A stretch of DNA of 14,004 nucleotides from JACKJA01 sp050297015. Lineage in GTDB: Bacteria; Pseudomonadota; Alphaproteobacteria; Micavibrionales; Micavibrionaceae. The translations under genes and the position numbers were made by a program. The notes beneath the pieces are model-generated. The model saw nothing but the letters and a program-made list of their open reading frames with translations. It ran no database searches and was not told the DNA's origin. The stretch lies in NCBI GenBank assembly GCA_050297015.1, contig JBNKRZ010000039.1:1-14004 (forward strand), read 5' to 3'. Numbering within the stretch: position 1 is the first letter of the stretch; each line of letters begins with the position of its first letter. Positions 6,204-13,943 of this stretch are shown piece by piece.

Positions 6204-7778
6204 ATGACCGATAAAACGCCCTTTTATATTACGACGGCTATTTCCTATGTGAACGGTGCGCCGCATTTGGGGCATGCTTATGAATCCATCTTGACCGATG
6301 TCATGGCGCGCTTCAAACGGCTGGACGGATACGATGTCATGTTCCTGACGGGAACTGACGAGCATGGCCAGAAGGTTGCTTCCACAGCGGAAAAGAATGG
6401 CGTTCAACCAAAAGAATTCTGTGACAAGATCGCCGCAGAGTTTATTAGCATGACTAAAACGTTAAATATCTCGAACGACGATTTCATCCGCACAACGGAG
6501 GAGCGTCATTATAAATCGGTACAAGACATCTGGCAGAAAATCTACGATAACGGCGATATCTATCTCGACAAGTACGAGGGTTGGTACTCCGTACGTGACG
6601 AGGGCTACTTCACCGAGGACGAGCTCACCGATGGGCCGGATGGCACGAAACTGGCCCCGTCCGGTGCGCCGGTCGAATGGATGGAAGAATCAAGCTATTT
6701 CTTTAAGTTATCGGAATATACTGACAAACTACTTGAACTTTATGAGACGCATCCGGAGTTCATCCAGCCCGAATCGCGGCGCAATGAAATCAAAGCTTTT
6801 GTCAAACAGGGCCTGCGCGACTTGTCGGTTTCGCGGCACAAAGACCGCCTGTCATGGGGTGTGCCTGTGCCTAACGATCCCGATCATGTGATGTATGTCT
6901 GGCTGGACGCCTTAACTAACTATATCACTGCGGCGGGCTACCCTGACCAAAATAACGAAAATTTCAAAAAATTCTGGCCCGCTAATTACCACGTAATCGG
7001 CAAAGATATAACCCGTTTCCACACGATTTACTGGCCAGCTTTCCTGATGGCCGCCGGCATTGACCTGCCACAGACCGTTTTCGCCCACGGCTTTATCAAC
7101 GTGCAAGGCGAAAAAATGTCCAAATCTCTGGGCAATGTGCTCTCACCGACGGGGCTTGTTGAAACATATGGTCTCGATCAGATACGTTATTTTCTGATGC
7201 GGGAAATTCCACACGGGCAGGACGGCAATTTCGGTCATGAGCAAGCCGTTAACCGTATCAATGCTGACTTGGCCAATGGGCTGGGAAACCTTGCCCAGCG
7301 CACATTATCTATGATTTACAAAAACTGTGATGGCACGATCCCGGTGCCGAGTGAATTTACTGCCGCGGACAAAGCCTTGCTGGACGCCGCCCATATAAAA
7401 ATGCTGCCCGCCGCGCGTATGGAATTCGACAAATTTCACATCCACCGGGCACTGGAAACTGTCTGGCGTATTGTAGCCGACGCTAATGCCTATATCGACG
7501 AACAAGCGCCATGGAAGCTCAAAAAAGAAAACCCAGAGCGTATGCAAACCGTCCTGTACGTGCTCGCCGAAACGATCCGCTGTCTCGCACTGATCGTACA
7601 GCCGGTTGTGCCGGAGAGCGCAGGCAAAATGCTCGACCAGCTCAAAATCGCTGCCGATGCCCGTGATTTCAGCGCCATCAGTGCCGATCATATGCTGCCC
7701 GCCGGCACCGCCATTGACCAGCCTCAGGGCGTATTCCCGCGCATCGTCGAAGAGGACACCACGCAGGAGGTCGCGTAA
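6204..7778 (+). CDS. metG: Methionyl-tRNA synthetase
   Basis: This 524-residue class I synthetase charges tRNA-Met and initiator tRNA with methionine, using ATP. The Rossmann catalytic domain begins immediately: HLGH (21-24) is the HIGH signature, and FLTGTDEHGQK (47-57) contributes to the active site. KMSKS is at 304-308. The connective region around 125-170 has no cysteine pairs, so the enzyme lacks the zinc knuckle of E. coli MetG, as in many alphaproteobacterial enzymes. The helical anticodon-binding domain (about 385-490) includes NAYIDEQAPW (428-437), with the tryptophan that recognises the CAU anticodon. There is no C-terminal tRNA-binding (Trbp111-like) domain. The ATG at 6204 is preceded by purine-rich sequence (AAGGAATGGAA, 6184-6194). 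An earlier in-frame ATG (6189) is followed two codons later by a stop, which fixes the start. Confidence 0.97.
   Translation: MTDKTPFYITTAISYVNGAPHLGHAYESILTDVMARFKRLDGYDVMFLTGTDEHGQKVASTAEKNGVQPKEFCDKIAAEFISMTKTLNISNDDFIRTTEERHYKSVQDIWQKIYDNGDIYLDKYEGWYSVRDEGYFTEDELTDGPDGTKLAPSGAPVEWMEESSYFFKLSEYTDKLLELYETHPEFIQPESRRNEIKAFVKQGLRDLSVSRHKDRLSWGVPVPNDPDHVMYVWLDALTNYITAAGYPDQNNENFKKFWPANYHVIGKDITRFHTIYWPAFLMAAGIDLPQTVFAHGFINVQGEKMSKSLGNVLSPTGLVETYGLDQIRYFLMREIPHGQDGNFGHEQAVNRINADLANGLGNLAQRTLSMIYKNCDGTIPVPSEFTAADKALLDAAHIKMLPAARMEFDKFHIHRALETVWRIVADANAYIDEQAPWKLKKENPERMQTVLYVLAETIRCLALIVQPVVPESAGKMLDQLKIAADARDFSAISADHMLPAGTAIDQPQGVFPRIVEEDTTQEVA
7765..7770 (+). promoter_or_regulatory. Strong ribosome-binding site that fixes the EamA-like start
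   Basis: AGGAGG lies within the last codons of metG, nine bases before the ATG at 7780. The same frame is open upstream to 7606, but that part is the shadow of metG. This site and the hydrophobic N-terminus favour 7780. Confidence 0.8.
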
Positions 7779-7779
7779 C

Positions 7780-8226
7780 ATGGCCGCCAACTCTTGGTTT
7801 TTTTACGCGCTGTTGTCTGCGGTTTTCTACGGCATCAGCTATTCAACATCCGGAAAAATTGTATCCGACATTTTAAGCCCCTCATTTCTTTTGCTTTTAC
7901 AGGGACTCATTGCCATCCCGCTTTATCTCTTTATCTCCCACTCTAACGGTTCATTTAAACTGGGTTTCGAAGAATTACTAGCAAACAAAACAGCATTACT
8001 TCTCGTGCTTGTCTCGGCTCTGGCCATCCTAGCGGGAAACTTCTTTATCTATCACAGTATGGCGCTAAAAAATGCCACATTGGCCAATCTGGTCGAAATT
8101 TCTTACCCTGTTTTTACACTCCTGTTCGCCTGGGTACTATTCAAAGACATCCAGCTTAACTGGGCCTCAGCCTTTGGCGGGCTGCTTATTTTTGCAGGAA
8201 TTACCGTCATTTACCTAAAGAGCTAA
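7780..8226 (+). CDS. Half-size EamA/DMT-type membrane protein
   Basis: This 148-residue inner-membrane protein consists almost wholly of five predicted membrane segments, at about 5-25, 33-53, 71-92, 100-121 and 127-146. That is one EamA repeat; usual drug/metabolite transporters have two in tandem with ten segments. Single-repeat members exist and are thought to act as dimers. The last segment region (FKDIQLNWASAFGGLLIFAG, 121-140) matches the end of an EamA repeat, with the conserved pattern of a short loop followed by a Gly-rich helix. The substrate cannot be inferred. The gene begins one base after the metG stop and ends six bases before tatD, so it is part of the operon. It is not truncated by a visible frameshift: the C-terminus ends cleanly and the next gene starts at once. 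Confidence 0.8.
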   Translation: MAANSWFFYALLSAVFYGISYSTSGKIVSDILSPSFLLLLQGLIAIPLYLFISHSNGSFKLGFEELLANKTALLLVLVSALAILAGNFFIYHSMALKNATLANLVEISYPVFTLLFAWVLFKDIQLNWASAFGGLLIFAGITVIYLKS

Positions 8227-8232
8227 GAGCCT

Positions 8233-9030
8233 ATGTACATTGATTCCCACTGCCACTTGAATTTCGACCGGCTTGACGAGATTGGCGGCCTTGATGCGGT
8301 GATTGCCCGCGCACACGAGGCCGGGATTGAGGGCATGCTGACGATCTGTTGCCGCATTTCCGATGAGTTCCCGGACATCCTGAAAATAGCACAGGCTCAT
8401 GACAATATATGGTGTACTATTGGCACGCACCCGCACGATGCCGGCGACCCCGCCGAACAGGCTATTACACTGAAAAATCTTGTTAAAATGGCTAATACCG
8501 ACCCGAACATCATCGGAATAGGGGAGACAGGGCTCGATTATTATTACGATAACAGTCCGCGTGAAGAGCAACAGGGCTCTTTTCGCAAGCATATCCGCGC
8601 CTGTCTTGAGACTGACTTGCCATTGATTATCCATACCCGCGATGCCGACGATGATTTAATGCGCATCGTACGGGAGGAGGGGACCGGCACGAACTTGAAA
8701 GGGGTCATGCATTGCTTTTCCTCCAGCCGTGCGCTTGGTGAAGCGGCGCTTGATTTCGGGTTTTACATCTCCTTTTCGGGCATTGTGACCTTTAAAAAAG
8801 CGCAAGAGCTACAGGCTTTCGCCAAAGATGTACCACTGGACCGTATCCTCACCGAAACAGATGCACCGTTTCTGGCGCCGGAGCCGCACCGCGGACGGGT
8901 CAATGAACCGTCACTGATGGTTCACACGGGTCAACGCCTCGCCGAACTTAAAGATATAACGGAAGAAGAGCTCGCAACCCATTCAAAACAAAACTTTTTT
9001 ACATTATTTGACAAGGCGAGGCGGTCATGA
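8233..9030 (+). CDS. tatD: TatD-family metal-dependent deoxyribonuclease
   Basis: This 265-residue protein is a TIM-barrel amidohydrolase-fold enzyme. TatD proteins are cytoplasmic DNases (3'-5' exonuclease activity in E. coli TatD, linked to DNA damage repair). The metal ligands are all present: H6 and H8 in DSHCHLNF (4-11), E98 in GIGETGLDYY (95-104), H134 in IIHTRDA (132-138), H160 in MHCFSS (159-164) and D210 in TETDAPFLAP (207-216). Length is standard. In alphaproteobacteria this gene commonly follows metG; here the EamA-like gene stands between them. It overlaps the next gene by four bases (ATGA), so the two are translationally coupled. E. coli has three paralogues (TatD, YcfH, YjjV), and this one is nearest in context to the ycfH/holB neighbourhood. 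Confidence 0.93.
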   Translation: MYIDSHCHLNFDRLDEIGGLDAVIARAHEAGIEGMLTICCRISDEFPDILKIAQAHDNIWCTIGTHPHDAGDPAEQAITLKNLVKMANTDPNIIGIGETGLDYYYDNSPREEQQGSFRKHIRACLETDLPLIIHTRDADDDLMRIVREEGTGTNLKGVMHCFSSSRALGEAALDFGFYISFSGIVTFKKAQELQAFAKDVPLDRILTETDAPFLAPEPHRGRVNEPSLMVHTGQRLAELKDITEEELATHSKQNFFTLFDKARRS

Positions 9031-9812
9031 ACGCCAAAATCACCATCCTCGGCTGTGGGAATTCAGCAGGCACCCCGGCGATCACCAATTTCTGGGGGAA
9101 TTGCGATCCCTCCGAGCCAAAAAACCGCCGGACGAGGGCATCCATAACCGTGCAAACAGATGAAACCACGTTGATCGTCGATACCGGGCCTGATTTCCGA
9201 GAGCAAGCCAACCGCGCAAGCATAGAGAAAATTGACGCTATCCTTTACTCACACGCACATAGCGATCATGTCAGCGGCCTTGACGAACTGCGCATTATTC
9301 GTAACCGCACAAAAAAAGTTGTTAATATATATGGAAATAACGAAACTCTCAGCGAACTGGAAAACCGCTTTCCTTACCAGTTCGTGAACAGTGCTGACGG
9401 CTTTTACCCGCGCGTTTTAGAGCCTCATACAATCAAAAATTTCGGCTCACCGTTCACAATTGGCAACATTCCCGTCACAGCCTTTGAACAGGATCATGGC
9501 AACATCATGTCGCTAGGTTTCCGGTTTGGTGATTGTGCATATTCGACAGATATGTACGATCTGGAACAACAAGCACTGGAAATACTATCAGGTATAAAAA
9601 CATGGGTTGTCGACGGTGCCGGTTACAAAAACATCGAAAATCGTGTCCATGCTTGCCTAAAGCAGCTATACAAATTCAATGAAGTCGTTCAGGCCGAACG
9701 TGTAATTGTGACGCATTTAAGCCCGTTCATGGACTACAAAACCTTGTGCAAAGAATTGCCGAACGGTTTCGAACCCGCGTATGACGGCCTTGAGATTGAT
9801 TGTATGCTATAA
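9027..9812 (+). CDS. Metallo-beta-lactamase-fold hydrolase, PhnP-like
   Basis: This 261-residue cytoplasmic protein is a metallo-beta-lactamase-fold phosphodiesterase candidate. The N-terminal LGCGNSAGTP (8-17) and NFWGNCDPSEPKNRRTRAS (21-39) are signatures of the PhnP-like group. The metal-binding motif is HAHSDH (76-81), with further ligands likely at H157, D175 and H230 (THLSP). E. coli PhnP hydrolyses cyclic phosphodiesters made by the C-P lyase pathway, but no C-P lyase genes are present, and in alphaproteobacteria this protein typically follows tatD without them, so its substrate is unknown. Where relatives usually carry a DALR-type segment, this one reads VVDGAGYKN (194-202), a local difference. 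It is the last gene of the plus-strand run; a 181-base gap follows. Confidence 0.88.
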   Translation: MNAKITILGCGNSAGTPAITNFWGNCDPSEPKNRRTRASITVQTDETTLIVDTGPDFREQANRASIEKIDAILYSHAHSDHVSGLDELRIIRNRTKKVVNIYGNNETLSELENRFPYQFVNSADGFYPRVLEPHTIKNFGSPFTIGNIPVTAFEQDHGNIMSLGFRFGDCAYSTDMYDLEQQALEILSGIKTWVVDGAGYKNIENRVHACLKQLYKFNEVVQAERVIVTHLSPFMDYKTLCKELPNGFEPAYDGLEIDCML

Positions 9813-9901
9813 CAGACTGCGAACTGCACGAGAGACGCCGTTTGCAAAAGGATCTCTAAAAGGTAATAAGAAGACAATCTACAAGCCCCCTGCTTTGTAT
9901 A

Positions 9902-9932
9902 GATAATATTATTTTCCATAATATACATTATC
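9902..9932. promoter_or_regulatory. AT-rich hairpin in the 181-base gap before mazG
   Basis: ATATTAT (9906-9912) pairs perfectly with ATAATAT (9918-9924) around TTTCC. The outer GATA (9902-9905) pairs with TATC (9929-9932) if the four bases 9925-9928 bulge. The rest of the gap (9813-9993) shows no gene and no GC-rich stem with a U-run. Several weak promoter-like strings are present, such as TTGTAT (9895-9900) and TTGCAA (9842-9847), but none has a good partner at the right spacing. The hairpin may be an operator or a weak terminator, or reflect only base composition. Confidence 0.4.
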
Positions 9933-9993
9933 ACATTTGCTCTATATCATATTCAGGGTTTTCAAAGCGCCTCCCTCGCGTTAAACAAATGGT

Positions 9994-10794
9994 ATGAACA
10001 ACGATAAAAATAAAAACGCCGAAGCGACTCAAGCTCTTTTGGATTTGATGGCAACTTTGCGCGATCCCGATGGCGGATGCCCGTGGGATCTGGAACAGGA
10101 TTTTTCCACCATCGCGCCGCATACGATTGAGGAAGCCTACGAAGTGGCCGATGCCATTGAGCGCGGCAACATGGACGACCTGAAAGACGAACTGGGTGAT
10201 TTGTTGCTGCAAGTCGTTTTTCACGCGCAGATAGCCCAAGAGAAATGCCTTTTTGATTTTTCAGATGTCGCACAGCACATTACCGACAAGATGATTCATC
10301 GCCATCCGCACGTTTTCGGCGACCAAAAAGCAGCCACAGGCGATGATGTTCTCCACGGCATATGGGAGCAGCAAAAAGATAAGGAAAAGAAACGCCAAAC
10401 CAGCGAAAGCGTTCTGGACGATGTAACGCGCGCCCTGCCCGCTATGATGCGTGCGCAAAAGCTCCAGAAACGCGCGGCCCGCATAGGATTTGAATGGCCA
10501 AACATTGACGCTGCATGGACCAAGCTGGACGAGGAACTGGACGAACTGCGCGAGGCTGTCGCATCCAGTAATCAAGCGCATATTCATGATGAGCTTGGCG
10601 ATGTGCTGTCTTGCGTGATAAATCTGGGCCGGATGCTGGGCGTGGATTGCGAAGCATCTATGCGAGACTGCAATTCTAAATTTGAACGAAGATTCAAAGC
10701 ATTAGAAAAAGAAATTAAGAAGTTGGATAAAGATATATCCGTCGAAGAAATGATCCAAATCTGGAAGGATCAGAAGGCTCAAACCGGCTCATAA
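9994..10794 (+). CDS. mazG: MazG nucleoside triphosphate pyrophosphohydrolase
   Basis: This 266-residue cytoplasmic enzyme hydrolyses NTPs and dNTPs to monophosphate and pyrophosphate, clearing abnormal nucleotides; in E. coli it also lowers ppGpp. It has two MazG domains. In the first, GGCPWDLEQ (27-35) precedes the metal-binding set EEAYE (46-50) and ELGDLLLQ (66-73). The second is about 170-235, with EELDELREA (180-188) and DELGD (199-203). The linking segment MMRAQKLQKRAARIGFEWP (151-169) is typical of full-length MazG. The tail from 230 on is charged and helical, ending near IQIWKDQK (254-261). The ATG at 9994 has no clear ribosome-binding sequence, but the protein length fits the family. 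The gene is alone on its strand and overlaps hflX tail to tail by 16 bases. Confidence 0.94.
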   Translation: MNNDKNKNAEATQALLDLMATLRDPDGGCPWDLEQDFSTIAPHTIEEAYEVADAIERGNMDDLKDELGDLLLQVVFHAQIAQEKCLFDFSDVAQHITDKMIHRHPHVFGDQKAATGDDVLHGIWEQQKDKEKKRQTSESVLDDVTRALPAMMRAQKLQKRAARIGFEWPNIDAAWTKLDEELDELREAVASSNQAHIHDELGDVLSCVINLGRMLGVDCEASMRDCNSKFERRFKALEKEIKKLDKDISVEEMIQIWKDQKAQTGS

Positions 10795-12101
10795 CTGAAC
10801 CGCTCTTTAAACCGCTCCCGTTGCACCGGATCAAGATCGACGGTAATCGCCACGGCATCAACATCGTCTTTCCGCGCTACGACATGCCCGTGCTCATACA
10901 GCCATGAAATAGCCTCCCCATCCGCCGGAGGAATGTTGAATGCCAAAGTCTCCTGATCCTGTGCCAAATGACTTTCAATGAGACGCAACAGCGCGTCCGT
11001 TCCCTCCCCGCTCAGCGCCGAAAGCGCAATACAGCGCTCATTAAACTTTTCTTGCCGGGCAATGTCACTGCGCGCATCTTCATTCAGCGCGTCAATCTTG
11101 TTTAGCACCTCAATCACGCGCGGGTCGCTATCATACTCAATCCCCAGCTCTTCAAGAATAGAAATCACTTCCGCACGCTGCGCATCACAGTCTTCACGCG
11201 CCATATCGCGCACGTGAAGGATCACATCAGCATACTGCACTTGCTCCAGAGTTGCCCGAAATGCCGCAACCAGCCCATGCGGCAAATCAGCAATAAACCC
11301 CACCGTATCGGATAAAATAACATCCCGCCCCTTGGGCAACGCAACTTTACGCATGGTCGGATCGAGCGTCGCAAACAGTAAATCCTTGGCAAACACCCCC
11401 GCCCCGGTCAACTTATTAAACAGGGTTGATTTTCCGGCGTTGGTATAGCCGACCAGCGCCACGATCGGGTAAGGGACACGCTCCCGGCTTTTGCGCCCCA
11501 ATTCACGGGTCTTACGTACCTTTTCAAGGTCTTTTTTTAAGCGCGTAATCTTGTCGGTAATAATCCGGCGGTCGAGCTCAATCTGCCGCTCCCCCGGACC
11601 GCCCATAAAACCAGCCCCACCGCGCTGCCGTTCAAGGTGCGTCCAAGAACGTACAAGGCGCGATTTCTGGTACTCCAACGCCGCCAGTTCGACCTGAATA
11701 CGTCCCTCCTTTGTCTGTGCGCGCTCTCCGAAAATTTCAAGGATCAAGCCCGTCCGGTCGATAACTTTAGCCTCCCATGCGCGCTCAAGGTTACGTTGCT
11801 GCACCGGAGAAAGATCGCAGTCTACAATAACCACGGCGGGCTCCACAGCCGCAACGAGCGCCGCAACGTCTTCGCAAGCCCCCTTCCCCATCAATGTACC
11901 GGGATTAACGCGACTCAAGCGAAAAACCTTTGTCTCCACAACGTCCAGAAAAATAGCGCGCGCCAGCGCCGCGCTTTCATCAACACGGTCTTCAATATCG
12001 CCTCGGCGTAACGTCTCTCCCTTAGATAGGGGAAAAACAGGATGAACCAGCACCGCCGTCTCCGGGGTGCTGTTCTCGCGCCGTTCATTAAAATCAGTCA
12101 T
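10779..12101 (-). CDS. hflX: HflX ribosome-associated GTPase
   Basis: This 440-residue GTPase binds the ribosome and can split 70S particles, acting as a rescue factor under heat or antibiotic stress. The N-terminal HflX domain (about 15-205) ends with the Gly-rich GGAGFMGGPGERQIELDRR (161-179), diagnostic for the family, then a long charged coiled helix (about 180-208). The GTPase domain has G1 GYTNAGKST (218-226), G3 DTVGF (265-269), G4 NKID (334-337) and G5 SAL (361-363). The C-terminal segment (about 385-440) is the usual small end domain. It starts six bases after the hfq stop, without a good ribosome-binding sequence, so coupling to hfq translation is likely. hfq-hflX adjacency is conserved in many proteobacteria. 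Its 3' end overlaps mazG. Confidence 0.96.
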   Translation of the reverse strand: MTDFNERRENSTPETAVLVHPVFPLSKGETLRRGDIEDRVDESAALARAIFLDVVETKVFRLSRVNPGTLMGKGACEDVAALVAAVEPAVVIVDCDLSPVQQRNLERAWEAKVIDRTGLILEIFGERAQTKEGRIQVELAALEYQKSRLVRSWTHLERQRGGAGFMGGPGERQIELDRRIITDKITRLKKDLEKVRKTRELGRKSRERVPYPIVALVGYTNAGKSTLFNKLTGAGVFAKDLLFATLDPTMRKVALPKGRDVILSDTVGFIADLPHGLVAAFRATLEQVQYADVILHVRDMAREDCDAQRAEVISILEELGIEYDSDPRVIEVLNKIDALNEDARSDIARQEKFNERCIALSALSGEGTDALLRLIESHLAQDQETLAFNIPPADGEAISWLYEHGHVVARKDDVDAVAITVDLDPVQRERFKERFSYEPV

Positions 12102-12107
12102 GAAAGA

Positions 12108-12365
12108 TCAGGACTCGTCCGCGTCCGCAGCTTCTTCTTCCGCATCGTACAGGCTCAGCGGACCGCCCGGCATAATGGTTGAAATCGCATGCTTGTATAC
12201 CAGTTGCACATGAGAATCGCGCCGCAGCAACATAGAAAAATTATCGAACCAGGTAACAACCCCCTGTAATTTAACCCCATTCACAAGAAAGACCGTAACA
12301 CTCATCTTTTCTTTGCGGATTTTATTCAGGAATACGTCCTGCACATTTTGGTTTTTTTCTGCCAT
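12108..12365 (-). CDS. hfq: RNA chaperone Hfq
   Basis: This 85-residue Sm-like protein forms hexamers that pair small RNAs with mRNAs. Sm1 is about 23-47 (VFLVNGVKLQGVVTWFDNFSMLL) and Sm2 includes YKHAISTIMP (57-66). Proximal-face residues are present: Q9, F43, K58 and H59 (equivalent to Q8, F42, K56 and H57 of E. coli). The segment RRDSHVQLVYKH (48-59) is one residue longer than in E. coli, as is usual in alphaproteobacteria. The C-terminal tail (73-85) is short and strongly acidic (AEEEAADADES), unlike the long flexible tail of enteric Hfq; acidic tails in other Hfq proteins are known to compete with RNA at the basic rim. It lies 80 bases after the HAD gene and six bases before hflX. Confidence 0.97.
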   Translation of the reverse strand: MAEKNQNVQDVFLNKIRKEKMSVTVFLVNGVKLQGVVTWFDNFSMLLRRDSHVQLVYKHAISTIMPGGPLSLYDAEEEAADADES

Positions 12366-12389
12366 TTTTTATTTCCGTTTTTATTTTAT

Positions 12390-12395
12390 ATTATG
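12390..12395 (-). promoter_or_regulatory. Possible -10 box for hfq
   Basis: Read on the minus strand, CATAAT (five of six matches) lies 24 bases upstream of the hfq ATG, within an AT-rich 80-base gap. The best -35 candidate, TTGCAG (12416-12421), is 20 bases away, which is too far for a standard promoter. hfq may be read both from here and from murI/HAD. Confidence 0.28.
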
Positions 12396-12445
12396 GGAAA
12401 AGAACGCTTCACATTCTGCAAAACAAAAAATTTTCCCTACTCTCC

Positions 12446-13123
12446 TCACCTACGGTGAATACTACTTGCGAGCGCACTTTGCAAGTCATGACAGGAATTA
12501 AATACACCGACAGGATCAAATTCAGCGACCAGTTTTTTTTTCTTGTCACCCGCGCCGACTAAAATAGCGGAACAACCGACATTGCGTGCCAATTGCATAT
12601 CAGCGATAGAATCCCCTACATACCAAACATCTTCAGGAGCACAATCCACGCCACCTTCTGCCAACGCCTTGTGAAACGGGGCCGGATCAGGCTTGTCTTT
12701 TTCAGCATATCCTGCTCCCACAATACTAAAGAACAAGGAAGACCACCCCAAATGGGCAATCTCATCCAACAAAAACGCATGACGCTTGTTACTTAACACG
12801 CCGACAGGAATATCCGCATGCGCCAGAAAATCAGCAAGCTCCTGCGCCCCCGGCAATAACTCCAGTTTTTCGATATGAACGGCACCGATATGATCGTACA
12901 GCACTTTAAGCGCTTCATCAGCTCTGTCATCATAAAGCCCTGTGTACGCCTCCCGCGATGACTGGTGAGCAATGTTAGATACATAATCTTCCATCTCCCA
13001 TTCCGGTAAATCAAAATGACGCCGGACAGCATTATGACCGCTCAGAACGCATGCCATCGTATCCGCTAACGTGCCGTCCCAATCAAACAAAATCGCTTTA
13101 GGGGCTTTCAATTCATACTCCAT
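12446..13123 (-). CDS. HAD-family hydrolase, phosphoglycolate phosphatase-like
   Basis: This 225-residue cytoplasmic phosphatase belongs to HAD subfamily IA. Motif I is DWDGTL (14-19), with D14 the nucleophile and D16 the acid/base. The helical cap inserts at about 22-90. Motif II is S111 in VLSNKR (109-114). Motif III is K144 in DKPDP (143-147). Motif IV is VGDSIAD (169-175), with D171 and D175 as Mg ligands. The set fits Gph or a related sugar/nucleotide phosphatase; substrate specificity cannot be read from the motifs, so I give no symbol. It starts nine bases after the murI stop with no good ribosome-binding sequence, which suggests coupling to murI. Codon and base composition resemble its neighbours. 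Confidence 0.9.
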   Translation of the reverse strand: MEYELKAPKAILFDWDGTLADTMACVLSGHNAVRRHFDLPEWEMEDYVSNIAHQSSREAYTGLYDDRADEALKVLYDHIGAVHIEKLELLPGAQELADFLAHADIPVGVLSNKRHAFLLDEIAHLGWSSLFFSIVGAGYAEKDKPDPAPFHKALAEGGVDCAPEDVWYVGDSIADMQLARNVGCSAILVGAGDKKKKLVAEFDPVGVFNSCHDLQSALASSIHRR

Positions 13124-13132
13124 AAGTTAGCG

Positions 13133-13936
13133 CTACGCGGCCTCCACTCTTTCAATATTCAACGCATCGGCAAAAATATGCCGGGCGCTGCACACATAAT
13201 TGTCCGTCATATCCGTCATAAAAAAGCTGACCCCTCCCCCACGCGACAAAAGCGTTTCACTCTCCGGGTGACGGGATAGATAATCCGCCAGTTTATGAGG
13301 AATAATCTCATCCTGCGAAATAATATCGACATCCGGACCTATAATAGCGCGCATCTGATCTTTTAAATACGGATAATGCGTACAACCCAGAATAAGACTA
13401 TCGACCCCCTCCAACATCAACGGCGTAAGATATTCCTTGAGCACCGGTTCCACCCATGTCATGCCATTATGTTCGATCAACGGGACTAACAAGGGAGAAG
13501 CCTGTTGAAAAAGGCAAATTGTAGGATCGAGCTTTTGCAGCTCCTCCGCGTAGACACCGGAGCAAACAATCTGATTTGTTCCCAAAAGTCCTATGCGCTT
13601 GCAGGAACGTGCCAAAGCTTCCTCCAACGTCGGCACAATCACACCCAAAATGCGGCGATCAGGATATGCGGCGGGCAGATATTCCTGTTGCAAACGCCGC
13701 AAAGCCGCAGCACTCGCAGAATTACACGCAATGATAATCAATTGACAGTCATGCTCCCGGAAAAGAAAATCCATGGCCTGCCGGGTATAATGGTAAATCG
13801 CATCATGCGAACGCCCCCCATAGGGCATATGCAGCGTATCCCCGAAATAAACAATGTCGTAAACCGGCAAAGCTTCGCGTATGGCTTTCGTCATGATAAG
13901 CCCGCCCAAACCGGAATCGAAAACACCTACCTTCAT
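13133..13936 (-). CDS. murI: Glutamate racemase
   Basis: This 267-residue enzyme interconverts L- and D-glutamate, supplying D-Glu for the peptidoglycan stem. FDSGLGG (6-12) holds the conserved D7 and S8. The two catalytic cysteines are C71 in ACNSAS (70-75) and C185 in GCTHYP (184-189), with H187 next to the second. MPYGGRS (37-43) is the substrate-side loop. I choose the ATG at 13936 (MKVGVFDSG), which fits the family N-terminus and has AGAGG a few bases upstream. A GTG at 13960 would add eight residues (VITVSRGF if read literally), all but the last few encoded by the repeat, and is unlikely. It is the first gene of the minus-strand run murI, HAD, hfq, hflX. Confidence 0.95.
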   Translation of the reverse strand: MKVGVFDSGLGGLIMTKAIREALPVYDIVYFGDTLHMPYGGRSHDAIYHYTRQAMDFLFREHDCQLIIIACNSASAAALRRLQQEYLPAAYPDRRILGVIVPTLEEALARSCKRIGLLGTNQIVCSGVYAEELQKLDPTICLFQQASPLLVPLIEHNGMTWVEPVLKEYLTPLMLEGVDSLILGCTHYPYLKDQMRAIIGPDVDIISQDEIIPHKLADYLSRHPESETLLSRGGGVSFFMTDMTDNYVCSARHIFADALNIERVEAA

Positions 13937-13943
13937 GAAGCCT

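Noticed and set aside
7606..7779. Upstream extension of the EamA-like frame
   Set aside because: It lies wholly inside metG in another frame, and its Arg/Pro/Ser-rich sequence is a shadow. AGGAGG at 7765-7770 fixes the start at 7780.
10261..10587. 108-residue minus-strand open frame inside mazG
   Set aside because: It is antisense to conserved MazG domains, with no family resemblance or ribosome-binding site.
12410..12448. Intrinsic terminator after the HAD gene
   Set aside because: A T-run exists on the minus strand after the stop, but the only nearby stem (CACC/GGTG) is four pairs and separated from it.
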